Part shown: piece by piece, positions 8,983 through 18,397 of the stretch | Numbering within the stretch: the stretch's first letter is position 1 | Layout of the letters: every line of letters begins with the position of its first letter | NCBI RefSeq assembly: GCF_024218795.1 | Contig: NZ_CP100403.1 | Location: 124,001 to 188,000 of the forward strand | Direction: 5' to 3' | Source: Halorussus aquaticus | GTDB lineage: Archaea; Halobacteriota; Halobacteria; Halobacteriales; Haladaptataceae | DNA: 64,000 nt | Translations under genes and position numbers: made by a program | Notes under the pieces: model-generated | Database searches by the model: none | The model's input: the letters and a program-made list of their open reading frames with translations, nothing else | Told to the model about the DNA's origin: nothing

Positions 8983-9711
8983 TTACATCCCGCCCGTCGC
9001 CGTCAGGTATGCGCTCCCAAACTGTACCGCATTGTACGCACCGTGAATTACGGCCGGAACAGCGAGGTTGTCGGTGTACTCGTAGGTCGCGCCCAGTACC
9101 AGGGCTAGAACGAATGCGATACCGACGTACACCAGCTTCCCTTCCCCGGTCAACGAGAAGAGATGGATCGACGCGAAGAGGGCGCTCGCGAGAATGATTG
9201 CACGGGCCGGATGCAGCGTTTCTCGGAGCGTACCCTGAACCAGTCCCCGGTATAACAGTTCCTCGCCCGGACCGACTACCAGAAACGAGAGAGGAACGAG
9301 CAGCAGAAACACCGCTGGATTCTGCTGACCAATCGTCACGATCTGATTTTGTGCCGATTCGAGTCCGAGCGAGGAGATGATCGTCGACGCGGCTACGAGC
9401 AGGCCCAAGAGCGTAACTATCCCGGCGATGGTCACGGCAACATCGCGCCTGTCCGGAATCGTAAGCGGGACGAAGTCGAAGCCGAGATCGCGGAATCTGA
9501 GATAGAGGATAGCGAGCCCTCCGAACGTTACCCCTTGCAACAGGACTGTACTCAACACAAGACGCAACGATGGACGAGTTGTGACATCGATTCCGAATCC
9601 GGCCAGCAGCGTGGCACCGACGGCGACGACGACCGAGCCGATGATCGTGGAGCCGTACGTGAGTCCAATCGCAGTCACAACAGAGCGGATTCGTGAAGTT
9701 GGTTTCATCAT
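8983..9711 (-). CDS. CPBP-family intramembrane glutamic endopeptidase (CAAX protease-like)
   Basis: An integral membrane protein of about 242 residues (starting at MMKPTSR; an upstream start at 9744 would add 11 residues). The three family motifs are visible: EELLYRG, a phenylalanine-x3-His motif in FASIHLF, and HGAYNAV near the C-terminus. Family members cleave within the membrane or process CAAX-like proteins and bacteriocins. It is monocistronic here; the target is unknown. Confidence 0.85.
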   Translation of the reverse strand: MMKPTSRIRSVVTAIGLTYGSTIIGSVVVAVGATLLAGFGIDVTTRPSLRLVLSTVLLQGVTFGGLAILYLRFRDLGFDFVPLTIPDRRDVAVTIAGIVTLLGLLVAASTIISSLGLESAQNQIVTIGQQNPAVFLLLVPLSFLVVGPGEELLYRGLVQGTLRETLHPARAIILASALFASIHLFSLTGEGKLVYVGIAFVLALVLGATYEYTDNLAVPAVIHGAYNAVQFGSAYLTATGGM

Positions 9712-9799
9712 TTGTAGGAACTGATAACGGAGCGATCTGTACAAGCTATACGCGGAACTTCGATACTCAATCCTGGTAGTGAGTTATCGTTGGGTTCTA

Positions 9800-10237
9800 T
9801 CATTGATTGTGGTGTCTCGTCTCGTTCCGGCTCACAGTCATTCTTGAGCAGCTGAGCCCTGCGGCTGTGACGAGCAGGAATGCGAGAAGTGAGAGGTTCG
9901 GAATCGTCAGTCCGAGCATCGGTGCCTGCCATTGGACAGCGGCACACGATCCCTCGAAAGAACAGGTAGTTGTCGTCGCCTGCAGTACCGAGTGATTCGC
10001 TGCGGTCACTCCACCGATGACTGACAGTGGAATTACGGTTCGCCAGACTGCAGGACGGGCTTCGATCGTTGCGACACCGAGGACGACGACTAGCGGGTAC
10101 ATCAGGATTCGCTGGTACCAACAGAGGTCACACGGTACCAGTCCCAGACCGAGGCTGAACCAGAGACTCCCAGCTGTTGCGATCCCGGCGATGAGGGTTG
10201 CACTACCCAATACAAGCCGGATCCGATCACGACCCAT
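9800..10237 (-). CDS. dsbB: DsbB-family disulfide bond formation protein
   Basis: A four-helix membrane protein with the DsbB signature PCDLCWYQRILMYP (first redox Cys pair) and a second periplasmic pair CSFEGSC. It transfers electrons from reduced DsbA to quinone. I chose the start MGRDRIRL at 10237, which overlaps dsbA by 11 nt; an ATG at 10279 would add 14 hydrophilic residues but overlap dsbA by 53 nt. It forms an operon with the DsbA-like gene upstream. Confidence 0.9.
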   Translation of the reverse strand: MGRDRIRLVLGSATLIAGIATAGSLWFSLGLGLVPCDLCWYQRILMYPLVVVLGVATIEARPAVWRTVIPLSVIGGVTAANHSVLQATTTTCSFEGSCAAVQWQAPMLGLTIPNLSLLAFLLVTAAGLSCSRMTVSRNETRHHNQ

Positions 10238-10970
10238 CTGCGAGTCGTTCGATGAGGGTACGGGTTCGTTGTTCGTCACTCAGCGGGTTGACTGTTTCAC
10301 CATCGATTACGAGGGCGGGGGTTCCCGAAACGCCGGCGCCGGCTGCTGCCTGACTCGTCCCCCGAATCGGTGATTCGTAGGCCTGTTCCTGAATCTTTGT
10401 TCGGAGCTGTTCCGTTTCCGTTACTCCGGCCTCCTCAGCGAATGACACGAGTTTGTTAGTGGTCGCCCACGTCTCACTCTCTGGTGGTTGATTGGCGAAG
10501 ACGTATTCGTGGTATCGCCAGTAGGTTTCAGTAGCTACGTTCCAGACACCGAGACCAGCTTGAGCAGCACGAGGGGCATCAGGGCCGAGGAATGGCTCGC
10601 CATCGATGTAGGCCAACGAACGGAATCGGAGGCTGATGTCTCCAGGCTCGACGTAGTCTGTGACGATATCGCCGAGAAAACCCGTGCTGAAGTCAGCACA
10701 GTACGGACATTTCCAGTTTCCGTAGTAGGTCACAGTCGGTTGAGCGGCCGATCCCGCTCTTGCGTACGTGGATGATGCAGGGTCGTCTGGGACCGGCGCG
10801 TTAGCTACCGCGCCATCGAGATCAGTATTTGGTGGCTCATTGGTTTCGCCACCGAGACATCCACTGAGTGCCAGTACTCCACTCGTCGCGAGGAACCGGC
10901 GTCTCGTTAGCAGTCTATGTTCTCCGCCAGATGACGTGAGCAGGGTTGAGATGCGTTCGCTATCGGTCAT
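10227..10970 (-). CDS. dsbA: DsbA-like thioredoxin-fold oxidoreductase, exported lipoprotein
   Basis: A 247-residue protein with a twin-arginine-type leader (TRRRFLATSG) and lipobox LSGC (Cys38). The thioredoxin fold has the active site CPYC (C88, C91) after YYGNWK and the cis-proline loop GVSGTPALVIDGE near the C-terminus, as in DsbA/DSBA-like thioredoxins. It should introduce disulfides into exported proteins and be reoxidised by the adjacent DsbB. Confidence 0.9.
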   Translation of the reverse strand: MTDSERISTLLTSSGGEHRLLTRRRFLATSGVLALSGCLGGETNEPPNTDLDGAVANAPVPDDPASSTYARAGSAAQPTVTYYGNWKCPYCADFSTGFLGDIVTDYVEPGDISLRFRSLAYIDGEPFLGPDAPRAAQAGLGVWNVATETYWRYHEYVFANQPPESETWATTNKLVSFAEEAGVTETEQLRTKIQEQAYESPIRGTSQAAAGAGVSGTPALVIDGETVNPLSDEQRTRTLIERLADGS

Positions 10971-10980
10971 GCTTCTTCAC

Positions 10981-11520
10981 TCATACTTTAGGTTTATCGA
11001 CTCGTGTGTTACGAAGGTAGGTCGTGAGGACGGTTGTGAGCAGGCTGAGGAGAATGAGAATGGCGACTCCGAGGTGCGTTGTGACGATTATTGGTTCGAG
11101 GTTCTCTGTGACAGTCAGGCCTCCGAGTACGACCTGAATTGGAAGCAAGATGAGCGCCGTTGTTGCGGACCACTTGACTAACGTATCGTCTGGGTAGACG
11201 ATCCACGCACCAACTGCTGTCCCCGCGATGAAGAGGCCAGCAGTCATCGCAAGTCCCCGGTGGGCCCATTCGGCGAATATCTGCAGGACAGAGTACGGTG
11301 AATTTGCCATGATGTTGGGTTGGAGGAAGGGTACCCAGGTACCGTAGCAGGTCGGCCAGTCGGGGCAGGAGAGTCCGGCACCGATTGCACTCGTGTAGGC
11401 GCCGAGAAGCATCACGATGTACGTCAGAACCAGCGTCAGGCCGGCGATGTGCTCGTACTCAACTGGAACCTCTGAAATCGTCTTTCGAAGGTAGTTCGAG
11501 TTCGTTGGATTTTGGGCCAT
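10981..11520 (-). CDS. ctaA: COX15/CtaA-type heme A synthase-like membrane protein (short form)
   Basis: Starting at MAQNPTN (11520) gives 179 residues with about five membrane segments. Motifs include EYEHIAGLTLVLTY, SCPDWPTC(Y)G (the conserved periplasmic Cys pair), EWAHRGLAM (heme-ligand His in a RHHR-like position) and VTTHLGVA. It is about half the length of bacterial CtaA, like the short archaeal forms, which may act as dimers. Heme A synthase converts heme O to heme A for aa3-type oxidases; none is visible here. The longer open frame upstream (to 11721) lacks family features and overlaps the divergent tfb. Confidence 0.8.
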   Translation of the reverse strand: MAQNPTNSNYLRKTISEVPVEYEHIAGLTLVLTYIVMLLGAYTSAIGAGLSCPDWPTCYGTWVPFLQPNIMANSPYSVLQIFAEWAHRGLAMTAGLFIAGTAVGAWIVYPDDTLVKWSATTALILLPIQVVLGGLTVTENLEPIIVTTHLGVAILILLSLLTTVLTTYLRNTRVDKPKV

Positions 11521-11697
11521 ATCTCGGTTAGTGGGAGGTCCCGAATTACGATGTGGCATGTTGAAGTCATGGTGACAAAGGTATAGGTCGGATTCCCATC
11601 GAGTGGGATTCCGCCATCTATTCATTGCGAAGCCATCCCACGACATTGTTAAGAAGACCCACGATTTGCTGGGAGAACGCCTATAGTTGCGAAGTTT

Positions 11698-12660
11698 ATG
11701 ATACATCAAGAACAAACTCACGAACGGTCGTCAGATGGCCGTGAGCGGGTCCCGGAGTCTGTCGATGATGATACGTGTCCCGAGTGTCAAGGCCAAATCA
11801 CACAGGATGGCGGCCGGGGTGAAGCGACCTGTGAAAGCTGTGGATTGGTTTTCGAGGAGAGCCGGATCGATCACGGCCCAGAATGGCGCGCGTTCACGTC
11901 GGACGAACGCGATGAAAAGAGCCGCGTTGGTGCCCCCACGACGCAGCTGATGCACGACAAGGGGCTGAGTACGACTATTGGCTGGCAGGACAAGGACGCC
12001 TATGGACAGGCAGTCTCCAGTCGCAAACGCGCTCAGCTACAGCGTCTTCGGACCTGGGACGAGCGGTTCCGAACGAAAGATGCCCACGAGCGGAATCTCA
12101 AGCAAGCGCTCGGCGAGATCAGCCGCATGGCGTCTGCTCTCGGGCTTCCGGAATCGGTTCGGGAAACCGCCGGTGTTCTATACAGGCGTGCTGTCGAGGA
12201 GAACCTGCTCCCCGGCCGATCGATTGAGGGCATGTCGACGGCTTCGTTGTATGCGGCTGCCCGACAGCATGGAATGCCACGGCCCCTGACTGAATTCGCC
12301 GACGTGAGCCGTGTCGAAAAAATCCGAATCCAGCGAGCATACCGGTATATTTCCCGTGAACTCGGGTTGGAAATCGAGCCAGAAAATCCCACTCGATATC
12401 TTCCACAATTCGCGTCATCGCTTGACGTGAGCGACGAAGCAGAACGGCGCTCTCGGGAACTGCTTGAGGTGGCCACAGATAATGCCGTCCACAGTGGGAA
12501 GAGCCCGGCAGGACTGGCGGCCGCTGCGCTGTATGCCGCGACCCATCTCACGAACGAGCAACTCACACAGGAGACGGTGAGTGAGGTCGCCCACGTCAGT
12601 CAAGTAACGATCCGAAATCGATATCAGGAGCTCCTCGAGGTGTACGCAGAGCATGACTGA
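11698..12660 (+). CDS. tfb: Transcription initiation factor IIB (TFB)
   Basis: A 320-residue archaeal TFB. The N-terminal zinc ribbon has CPEC and CESCG pairs (about residues 27-48), followed by the B-reader/B-linker (HGPEWRAFTSDE), then two cyclin-like repeats (about 120-215 and 220-315). It binds TBP at the TATA/BRE and recruits RNA polymerase. Haloarchaea carry several TFBs that select different promoters, so this copy may be specialised. The second repeat corresponds to the C-terminal fragment fused to xseA at about 27544. Confidence 0.95.
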   Translation: MIHQEQTHERSSDGRERVPESVDDDTCPECQGQITQDGGRGEATCESCGLVFEESRIDHGPEWRAFTSDERDEKSRVGAPTTQLMHDKGLSTTIGWQDKDAYGQAVSSRKRAQLQRLRTWDERFRTKDAHERNLKQALGEISRMASALGLPESVRETAGVLYRRAVEENLLPGRSIEGMSTASLYAAARQHGMPRPLTEFADVSRVEKIRIQRAYRYISRELGLEIEPENPTRYLPQFASSLDVSDEAERRSRELLEVATDNAVHSGKSPAGLAAAALYAATHLTNEQLTQETVSEVAHVSQVTIRNRYQELLEVYAEHD

Positions 12661-12719
12661 CCGGGCGGCTTGTTCGGACGGCGTACAGCTACTGATTCAC
12701 CCAGGGTCCGAATTCTAAA

Positions 12720-12947
12720 ATGAGCGAGTTTTCACGCCAAACCGAGATCGACGTATTGGAAACGCTTGTTGATCGGTCACCTTGTCACGTGATGGAGATC
12801 GCTAATGCCGTCGACGGGCATCCGATTACTGTTGACCAGACATGTGCCCACCTCCATAATGACGAGTGCATCCGTCCGCTCGGCCGAGGCCTCTACGAAA
12901 TCACCGGCGAGGGAGAACAACGACTCGAAACTCAGCACCGCCTATAA
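12720..12947 (+). CDS. Small winged-helix-like DNA-binding protein
   Basis: A 75-residue protein whose whole length fits a winged helix: helix 1 RQTEIDVLETLVDRSP, helix-turn-helix VMEIANAVDGHPITVDQTCAHL, and a wing GRGLYEITGEGEQRL. It starts 59 bp after tfb. Likely a PhiH1-repressor or MarR-like small regulator; the target is unknown. Confidence 0.7.
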   Translation: MSEFSRQTEIDVLETLVDRSPCHVMEIANAVDGHPITVDQTCAHLHNDECIRPLGRGLYEITGEGEQRLETQHRL

Positions 12948-13110
12948 CGCCCTGCTACCAGTGTCACTATGTCGATCCTCGTCTCACGTCACTTTCGACA
13001 GCTCGTCCGTCATGAACGGAGGGTTGCAATCTGTCTTGGATTCGTACCGTCGGGAGAGTTCCCGAAGGTCAATCGGACACCATATCCCGACGAACACGAA
13101 TAATCGAATA

Positions 13111-13488
13111 ATGGGAGACAATTCAGTGTCGTCCGAGGACACACCGGTGTTACAGGATGTCCTCGATGCGCTGGATGATCCCGAGTGCCGGGCCATTCTC
13201 CGCGAAACCGTTGAACCCATGACTGCGAACGAACTCATCGATGCCTGTGACATCCCCAAGTCGACGTTGTATCGCAAATTAGAACTGCTCAGTTCCGCTT
13301 CTCTCGTACGAGAGCGGGATACGATCAACCCGGGTGGCGGACGAGTCACTCACTACGAACGGTCGTTCGATGACGTGACGATCTCTATGGACGACACAGG
13401 CGAGTTTTCGGTGAGTGTCGAACGTCCACCGCAGTCCACCGACGAACGGCTTGCAGACATCTGGTCGATGATGGGGGACGAGGTATGA
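13111..13488 (+). CDS. Winged HTH transcriptional regulator (ArsR-like)
   Basis: Starting at MGDNSVSS (13111) gives 125 residues. The core LDDPECRAILRETVEPMTANELIDACDIPKSTLYRKLELL is a winged helix with recognition helix near residues 50-65, followed by a wing-like beta hairpin. It overlaps the next gene by 4 nt (ATGA), so the pair is translationally coupled. Haloarchaea often pair such a regulator with a small membrane protein that may sense the signal (inference). Confidence 0.8.
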   Translation: MGDNSVSSEDTPVLQDVLDALDDPECRAILRETVEPMTANELIDACDIPKSTLYRKLELLSSASLVRERDTINPGGGRVTHYERSFDDVTISMDDTGEFSVSVERPPQSTDERLADIWSMMGDEV

Positions 13489-13763
13489 ACGGAGTAATAA
13501 CCGCGATTGTGGTGGTTAAGTTCGTAATCCTGCTTCTCGGGGGTGGGATTACTTACATTGCGTTCAAAGCCTATCGGCGAACAGGTGAGGACTCGCTTCG
13601 TGTTCTGGGTATCGGATTCGGTGTCATCACGCTCGGGGCTCTACTGACTGGCGTGGCTAACCAGTTCTTTTCCGTCTCGCTAGCACGCGGTGTGCTCATT
13701 AACAGCGTGTTCGTCGCTTTCGGACTCGCGGTCATCATGTATTCTCTGCATATTCAGAGATGA
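13485..13763 (+). CDS. Small three-TM membrane protein coupled to HTH regulator (DUF7521-like)
   Basis: A 92-residue protein, almost entirely three membrane helices (about residues 4-26, 41-62, 68-88) with a YRRTGEDSLR cytoplasmic turn. It starts inside the stop of the upstream regulator (4-nt overlap). I recall this arrangement as DUF7521 in haloarchaea. Likely a membrane partner of the regulator; function unknown. Confidence 0.75.
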   Translation: MNGVITAIVVVKFVILLLGGGITYIAFKAYRRTGEDSLRVLGIGFGVITLGALLTGVANQFFSVSLARGVLINSVFVAFGLAVIMYSLHIQR

Positions 13764-13774
13764 CTCGAGTTTCG

Positions 13775-14188
13775 TCAGTCCGTATTTGCCGCCCGAAGCC
13801 ACCGAAGTGCAGTAGATTGCTCTGTCATCTCGAAATAACGCATTCGATCGGGTGCGACTGGCCAGACGGGACGAATCATGTTCCACCAATCGAAGAGGAG
13901 TTTCGCCCAGACCGAATCACCGTCTGCGGCGTACCGATTGATAGTGAACTGCGACCCGTAGCGTAGGTCAGGGATGATACCGTACACGTGGGACAGAAAC
14001 GTCGAAAACGTCCAGTTTGGGACCACTTCCAGAACACGGACAGCGCCATATTCGTCTGTCTTCTGGACGAGCAGTGAGTACAGTTCGTCGTAGCCCTTGC
14101 GGGACCCCCGGCCGACTCGGATCGCGATGAGATCTCCCTCAGTTTCATCGAGAATCTCGAACATCTGGGTGCTTGTGGTGGATGCCAT
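13775..14188 (-). CDS. SpoIIAA-like/STAS-fold protein
   Basis: A 137-residue soluble protein. The pattern 'LIAIRVGRGSRKGYDELYSLL' (given in parts: LIAIRVG, YDELYSLL), RVLEVVPNW, then WPVAPDRMRYFEMTEQSTALRWL fits the SpoIIAA-like family (DUF3478), which adopts a STAS-type fold found in lipid- or anion-binding and regulatory proteins. It lies 2 nt downstream of the CDF transporter gene, suggesting one transcript. Confidence 0.75.
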   Translation of the reverse strand: MASTTSTQMFEILDETEGDLIAIRVGRGSRKGYDELYSLLVQKTDEYGAVRVLEVVPNWTFSTFLSHVYGIIPDLRYGSQFTINRYAADGDSVWAKLLFDWWNMIRPVWPVAPDRMRYFEMTEQSTALRWLRAANTD

Positions 14189-14190
14189 GC

Positions 14191-15126
14191 TTAGTGGTCG
14201 TGACTCGTGTGGTCGGCGGTCCCCGCATCGGTCTCCATATCACTCACGAGTTCGACGGTCGCGTGATCGATTCCACGGTCCGAAAGAAGCTGATGGACCC
14301 GAGAGCGAATCGTCTGTTGTTGGTCTAGTGATGTTGGTTCATATTGAAGTCGCACCGTCGCTACCGTCAGTTGACTACAAACTTGCCAGACGTGCAGATC
14401 GTCGACATCCTCGATGCCATCGATAGTCATCAGTTCGTCTCGAAGCTCACCCGGTGAGATGGGACTTCGCTCCAAGAGAATCGACGTGCTCCCGCGGAGC
14501 ACTTTCCCTGCCGAAACGAGTATTAAGACACCGATGAGGACGGCAGCTGCCGGGTCGGCGATGGGTAAATCGAACATGACGACGGCTAGTGTCGAGATGA
14601 TCACCGCGACTGAGCCACCGGCATCACCGAGGAGATGGTAGAATGCCCCGCGCTCGTTGAGGCTCATCTCCCCACCCTGGACGATATAGACGGACCCCAA
14701 ATTGACGAGCAAGCCGCCGACGGCGATGATCAACGTCATCGTAGGGTCGATTGCGACCGGATCCAAGAATCGTTGGTAGGATTCCCACAGAATATATCCC
14801 ACCATCGGGACGAGCAGTATCCCGTTCAGAAACGCAGCAATGGGCTCCAGTCGGTGGAGTCCGTACGACCACTCATCGCCGCCTTCGAACCGTTCTGCAG
14901 TGTAGCTCGCCCCGAACGCCATCGCGTACGCGAGCATGTCGAACAGCATGTGGAGCGCATCACTGATGAGGGCGACTGAACCGAAGAGGAGTCCACCAGC
15001 CAGTTCGACAAGGAATCCAAGGAAATTGACGACCGCTACGAGTGCAAGTCGACGCGTACTGCCACCTGTTTCAGATGCCCCTTCGTGTTCTGCCGTATCC
15101 TCGTGCGTATGCTCGTGCAGAGTCAT
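14191..15126 (-). CDS. Cation diffusion facilitator (Zn/Cd/Co efflux)
   Basis: A 311-residue CDF carrier. Six membrane helices carry the metal site HxxxD in helix 2 (ALHMLFD) and helix 5 (YHLLGDAGG), the four ligands of zinc exporters such as CzcD/YiiP. The N-terminus (HEHTHEDTAEHE) and C-terminus (TADHTSHDH) are His-rich, and the cytoplasmic domain has LHVWQVCSQLTVATVRL. It exports Zn2+ or similar ions in exchange for protons. It lies just downstream of the double-HMA P-type ATPase, and the two together form a zinc/cadmium efflux locus. Confidence 0.92.
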   Translation of the reverse strand: MTLHEHTHEDTAEHEGASETGGSTRRLALVAVVNFLGFLVELAGGLLFGSVALISDALHMLFDMLAYAMAFGASYTAERFEGGDEWSYGLHRLEPIAAFLNGILLVPMVGYILWESYQRFLDPVAIDPTMTLIIAVGGLLVNLGSVYIVQGGEMSLNERGAFYHLLGDAGGSVAVIISTLAVVMFDLPIADPAAAVLIGVLILVSAGKVLRGSTSILLERSPISPGELRDELMTIDGIEDVDDLHVWQVCSQLTVATVRLQYEPTSLDQQQTIRSRVHQLLSDRGIDHATVELVSDMETDAGTADHTSHDH

Positions 15127-15147
15127 AGGTCCACGTTAGAGTTAGAG

Positions 15148-15585
15148 CTATTTCGAATCCGAGGTCTCTAGGTTTTCGTGGGTGGATACCTGGGATGTAT
15201 CTCCGTTTGTTGATGTCGAATCCTGTGCCGGCGACTCGACCGTAGTCGAGGCTTCAGACTCGTCATCGTGCTCGTCAGTTCCCGTTTCGGGCTGATCTGA
15301 CTCTTCGGTGAGGGACGTGTCCTGACCAGAGGACCCAACGAGATCCAACGGACGAATCCAGATGAACCAAACAACGAATATCGTCGTGCCGTAGCCGACG
15401 ATCCAGACGAAATCAGCTACGGTAGGGAGATTCGCTGCTTCGAGAGCATATACCAGTAAGCCCGGACCGATGAGTCCGAGGAGAACAACGAGGACAAACA
15501 ACTGTCGCGACGAGAGTCCGAACGGATATCCTCGCTGGTCAGCCTCGGTACGGGTATTGACGCTTTTCTCCTCCTCTGTCCCCAT
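15148..15585 (-). CDS. Two-TM protein with long acidic Ser/Thr-rich tail
   Basis: A 145-residue protein with two hydrophobic segments (about residues 27-47 and 58-78) followed by about 65 residues rich in Asp, Glu, Ser and Thr. It lies between the P-type ATPase (1 nt apart) and the CDF gene on the same strand, so it is probably cotranscribed. Family not recognised; an accessory to the metal pump is inferred from position only. Confidence 0.7.
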   Translation of the reverse strand: MGTEEEKSVNTRTEADQRGYPFGLSSRQLFVLVVLLGLIGPGLLVYALEAANLPTVADFVWIVGYGTTIFVVWFIWIRPLDLVGSSGQDTSLTEESDQPETGTDEHDDESEASTTVESPAQDSTSTNGDTSQVSTHENLETSDSK

Positions 15586-15586
15586 A

Positions 15587-18274
15587 CTATTCCTCCAGAG
15601 CGTTGGTTTCGGTGCCTGTCTCCGGCGTGATTCGAGAGAGTCGCATCGCGTTGCCAGTGACGCCGAGTGTCATCCCGGCGTCGCCAGCGAGGACGGCGAG
15701 CCAGATAGGGACGTATCCGAACGGGACTGCGACTGCCAGACCGGCTTTGACGGCGAGACTCGACCAGATGTTCTGCCGGATGACGCTGTTTGAATCGTGT
15801 GCGAGTTCGTAGAGGTACGGGAGCTTTGCGAGGTCATCGCCCATTAAGGCGATGTCGGCGGTCTCCAGTGCGGTGTCAGTACCGGCAGCCCCCATCGCCA
15901 CGCCGACTGTGGCGGTGGCGAGCGCCGGTGCGTCGTTGATGCCGTCACCGACCATCGCAACGCCGTTGTATTCGTCAACGAGCTCCTCGATCGCGGTCAC
16001 CTTCTCTTCGGGGAGCAACTCAGCCTGGTACTCGTCGACGCCGACCTGTTCGGCGATTGCGCGGGCAGTCCGCTCGTTGTCGCCCGTCAGCATCACCGTT
16101 CGGGAGACGCCGAGATGCTTGAGTCGCGTGACCGTTCGCTTCGCTTCCGGACGGATCTCGTCGGCGACGGCGATGACGCCTTCGAGCTCGTCCTCGGTTC
16201 CAACGAGGACGACGGTCTTCCCTTCTGCCTGGAGGTTGGGGACGGTCTCTTCCAGAAGATCGAGACAGTTGTTCCGGTCGCACATCTGCCGGGCTGTCTG
16301 TGTAACCACACCCCCGTCGGTCGTTGCGTGAACGTGCGAGAGGTCGAACCCCAGCTCCTCGAACAGCCCTGGCTTGCCAGCGAAGTGAGGGGTTCCGTCG
16401 AGGTCGGCGCGCACGCCCTTCCCAGTGATGCTCTCGAACTCGTCGATCTCGCGCTCAGCGACCTCCCTGCTGCCGGCTTCAGCGACGATCGCCTCGCCGA
16501 TGGGATGTTCGCTCCGCTGTTCGAGCCCGCGTGCACACCGGAGGACGTCTTCCTCTGAGTTCTCGTTCAATGGAACGACGTCAGTGACGGTGAGCTCACC
16601 TTTCGTGAGCGTCCCCGTTTTGTCGAATGCGACGACGTCGACAGCTCCCATCGATTCGAGGTGATTGCCGCCCTTGATCAGGACGCCGTTCTTTGCGGCA
16701 CTCGTGATTCCCGACACCACGGAGACGGGCGTCGAGATGACGAACGCACACGGGCAGGCCAAGACCAGTAACGTCAGCCCGTAGACGATGGCCGTAGGCC
16801 AGGTCGTGCCGAGGACGTACGGGCTTACCACCGTCGTTAGGATGGCAAAGGCGACGACGACCGGCGTGTAGTACGCGGAGAAGCGTTCGACGAACTGCTC
16901 ACGTTCGGTTTTGTTCGACTGTGCGTCCTCGACCATCTCTACGATCCGCGAGAGCGTGTTGTCGCCGGCTTCGGAGGTAACCTCGACTTCGAGATATCCC
17001 TCCTCGTTGATCGTACCGGCGTACACTTCATCTCCGGTCATCTTGTCGACGGGCACGCTCTCGCCCGTGATGGGCGCCTGATTGACGGCGCTTTCGCCGT
17101 CGACGACGGTTCCGTCCATCGGGATTTTCTCTCCCGGCTTTACCACGACGATGTCGCCGACAGCGACCTCGTCGACGGGAATCGTCTCCGTGCCCCCGTC
17201 CCGTTTGACGGTTGCCTCATCCGGTGAGAGGTCCATCAGTTCTCGGAGCGAGTTCCGGGCGCGATCCATCGAGTACCGCTCGAGCAGTTCGGCGATACTG
17301 AATAGGAACGCGAGGGTGGCGGCCTCGAAGTAGAGCGCCTCACCGAAGGCGAGGCTCGCAACGAGTGCTCCGAGGATAGCCACCGACATCAGGAAGTCGA
17401 TATCGAGGTTCAGATTCCGAGCGGAGTAGTAGCCGTTGCGGAGGATCTCCTGACCACCGGAAGCGACGGCAACGAGGAACAGTACGTCGGCGACGAGCAG
17501 TTCCGTACCGAGAAGGCTTGCAAGCTGTATATTCTGCGCGGTCAGGAAGAACTCGAAGAGCAAGCCGAGGGCGACGAATCCACCGCTAATCCACGTCTTG
17601 AGTGCTCGCGGACTCGTCCAGATACTATCGCGTTCCTCAGCCGCTTCCTGACGTACTGATTCGTCGCTCGACGTGTCTGTCACCTCGTATCCGGCACGTT
17701 CGATAGCGTCGATAATATCGGCTTCTCCAGTCCTCGAGGAATCGTACGTGACGACGACGGTTCCGGTCGTCGGCTGGGTCTCGTATGTCGTGACTCCTCC
17801 GACCCTGTCCAGAGCATTTTCAATTTTGCCCGCGCACGAAGGGCAATCCATTTCTGGAACCGTGAATTTCGAGGTTACCTCACCAGTGTCTTCCACGGTG
17901 TACCCGGCCTTTTCAACTCGATCAGCAATCGCGGTATCACTCGTTTGCTCGCCGTCGTACGAGACGGTCAACGTCCCGGTCGTCACTTGCGGGTCGATGC
18001 TACGGATTCCGTCTAGTTTTTCGACGCTGTTCTCGACCTTGCCTGCACAGGATGGACAATCCATCTCCGGGACCGAGAACTGTGCAACGTCCCCGTGGTC
18101 TATGGGTGGAGAATCGTCGTCGACGCCCTGTTCTGCGTGTTGGGCGTGTTCGTGATCGCTGTGGTCGTGGTCATGCGTGTGACTATGCTCGTGGGACCCC
18201 TCTTCGTGTTCGTGGGTGCGATCCGGTGGTTCACCACTCCTGTTGTGGGAATCGTCGTCGGGTGAGGTCATCAC
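15587..18274 (-). CDS. zntA: P1B-type ATPase, Zn2+/Cd2+/Pb2+ efflux type, with His-rich head and two HMA domains
   Basis: An 895-residue pump. A His-rich N-terminus (residues about 20-50) precedes two HMA domains, each with PEMDCPSCAGK. The transmembrane CPC motif (LACPCAFVIS) is near residue 507, the phosphorylation site DKTGT near 550, and the hinge GDGINDAPALA near the C-terminal third. The last helix contains LAGDAGMTLGVTGNAMRL, where the Asp is typical of the P1B-2 (Zn/Cd/Pb) class and not Cu pumps. An extra CDRNNC element lies in the nucleotide-binding region. Symbol by class; the substrate is inferred. Confidence 0.92.
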   Translation of the reverse strand: MMTSPDDDSHNRSGEPPDRTHEHEEGSHEHSHTHDHDHSDHEHAQHAEQGVDDDSPPIDHGDVAQFSVPEMDCPSCAGKVENSVEKLDGIRSIDPQVTTGTLTVSYDGEQTSDTAIADRVEKAGYTVEDTGEVTSKFTVPEMDCPSCAGKIENALDRVGGVTTYETQPTTGTVVVTYDSSRTGEADIIDAIERAGYEVTDTSSDESVRQEAAEERDSIWTSPRALKTWISGGFVALGLLFEFFLTAQNIQLASLLGTELLVADVLFLVAVASGGQEILRNGYYSARNLNLDIDFLMSVAILGALVASLAFGEALYFEAATLAFLFSIAELLERYSMDRARNSLRELMDLSPDEATVKRDGGTETIPVDEVAVGDIVVVKPGEKIPMDGTVVDGESAVNQAPITGESVPVDKMTGDEVYAGTINEEGYLEVEVTSEAGDNTLSRIVEMVEDAQSNKTEREQFVERFSAYYTPVVVAFAILTTVVSPYVLGTTWPTAIVYGLTLLVLACPCAFVISTPVSVVSGITSAAKNGVLIKGGNHLESMGAVDVVAFDKTGTLTKGELTVTDVVPLNENSEEDVLRCARGLEQRSEHPIGEAIVAEAGSREVAEREIDEFESITGKGVRADLDGTPHFAGKPGLFEELGFDLSHVHATTDGGVVTQTARQMCDRNNCLDLLEETVPNLQAEGKTVVLVGTEDELEGVIAVADEIRPEAKRTVTRLKHLGVSRTVMLTGDNERTARAIAEQVGVDEYQAELLPEEKVTAIEELVDEYNGVAMVGDGINDAPALATATVGVAMGAAGTDTALETADIALMGDDLAKLPYLYELAHDSNSVIRQNIWSSLAVKAGLAVAVPFGYVPIWLAVLAGDAGMTLGVTGNAMRLSRITPETGTETNALEE

Positions 18275-18397
18275 TCTCCCCTAGCCACTACACATTTATT
18301 AAATCGACTGCTATAAAACACCCATTTTATGCTAACACCTAATAAAAAATGCGGCCTATGTTATTAACTCGGGCGTTGCCTCAGCTCAAACGCAGAC

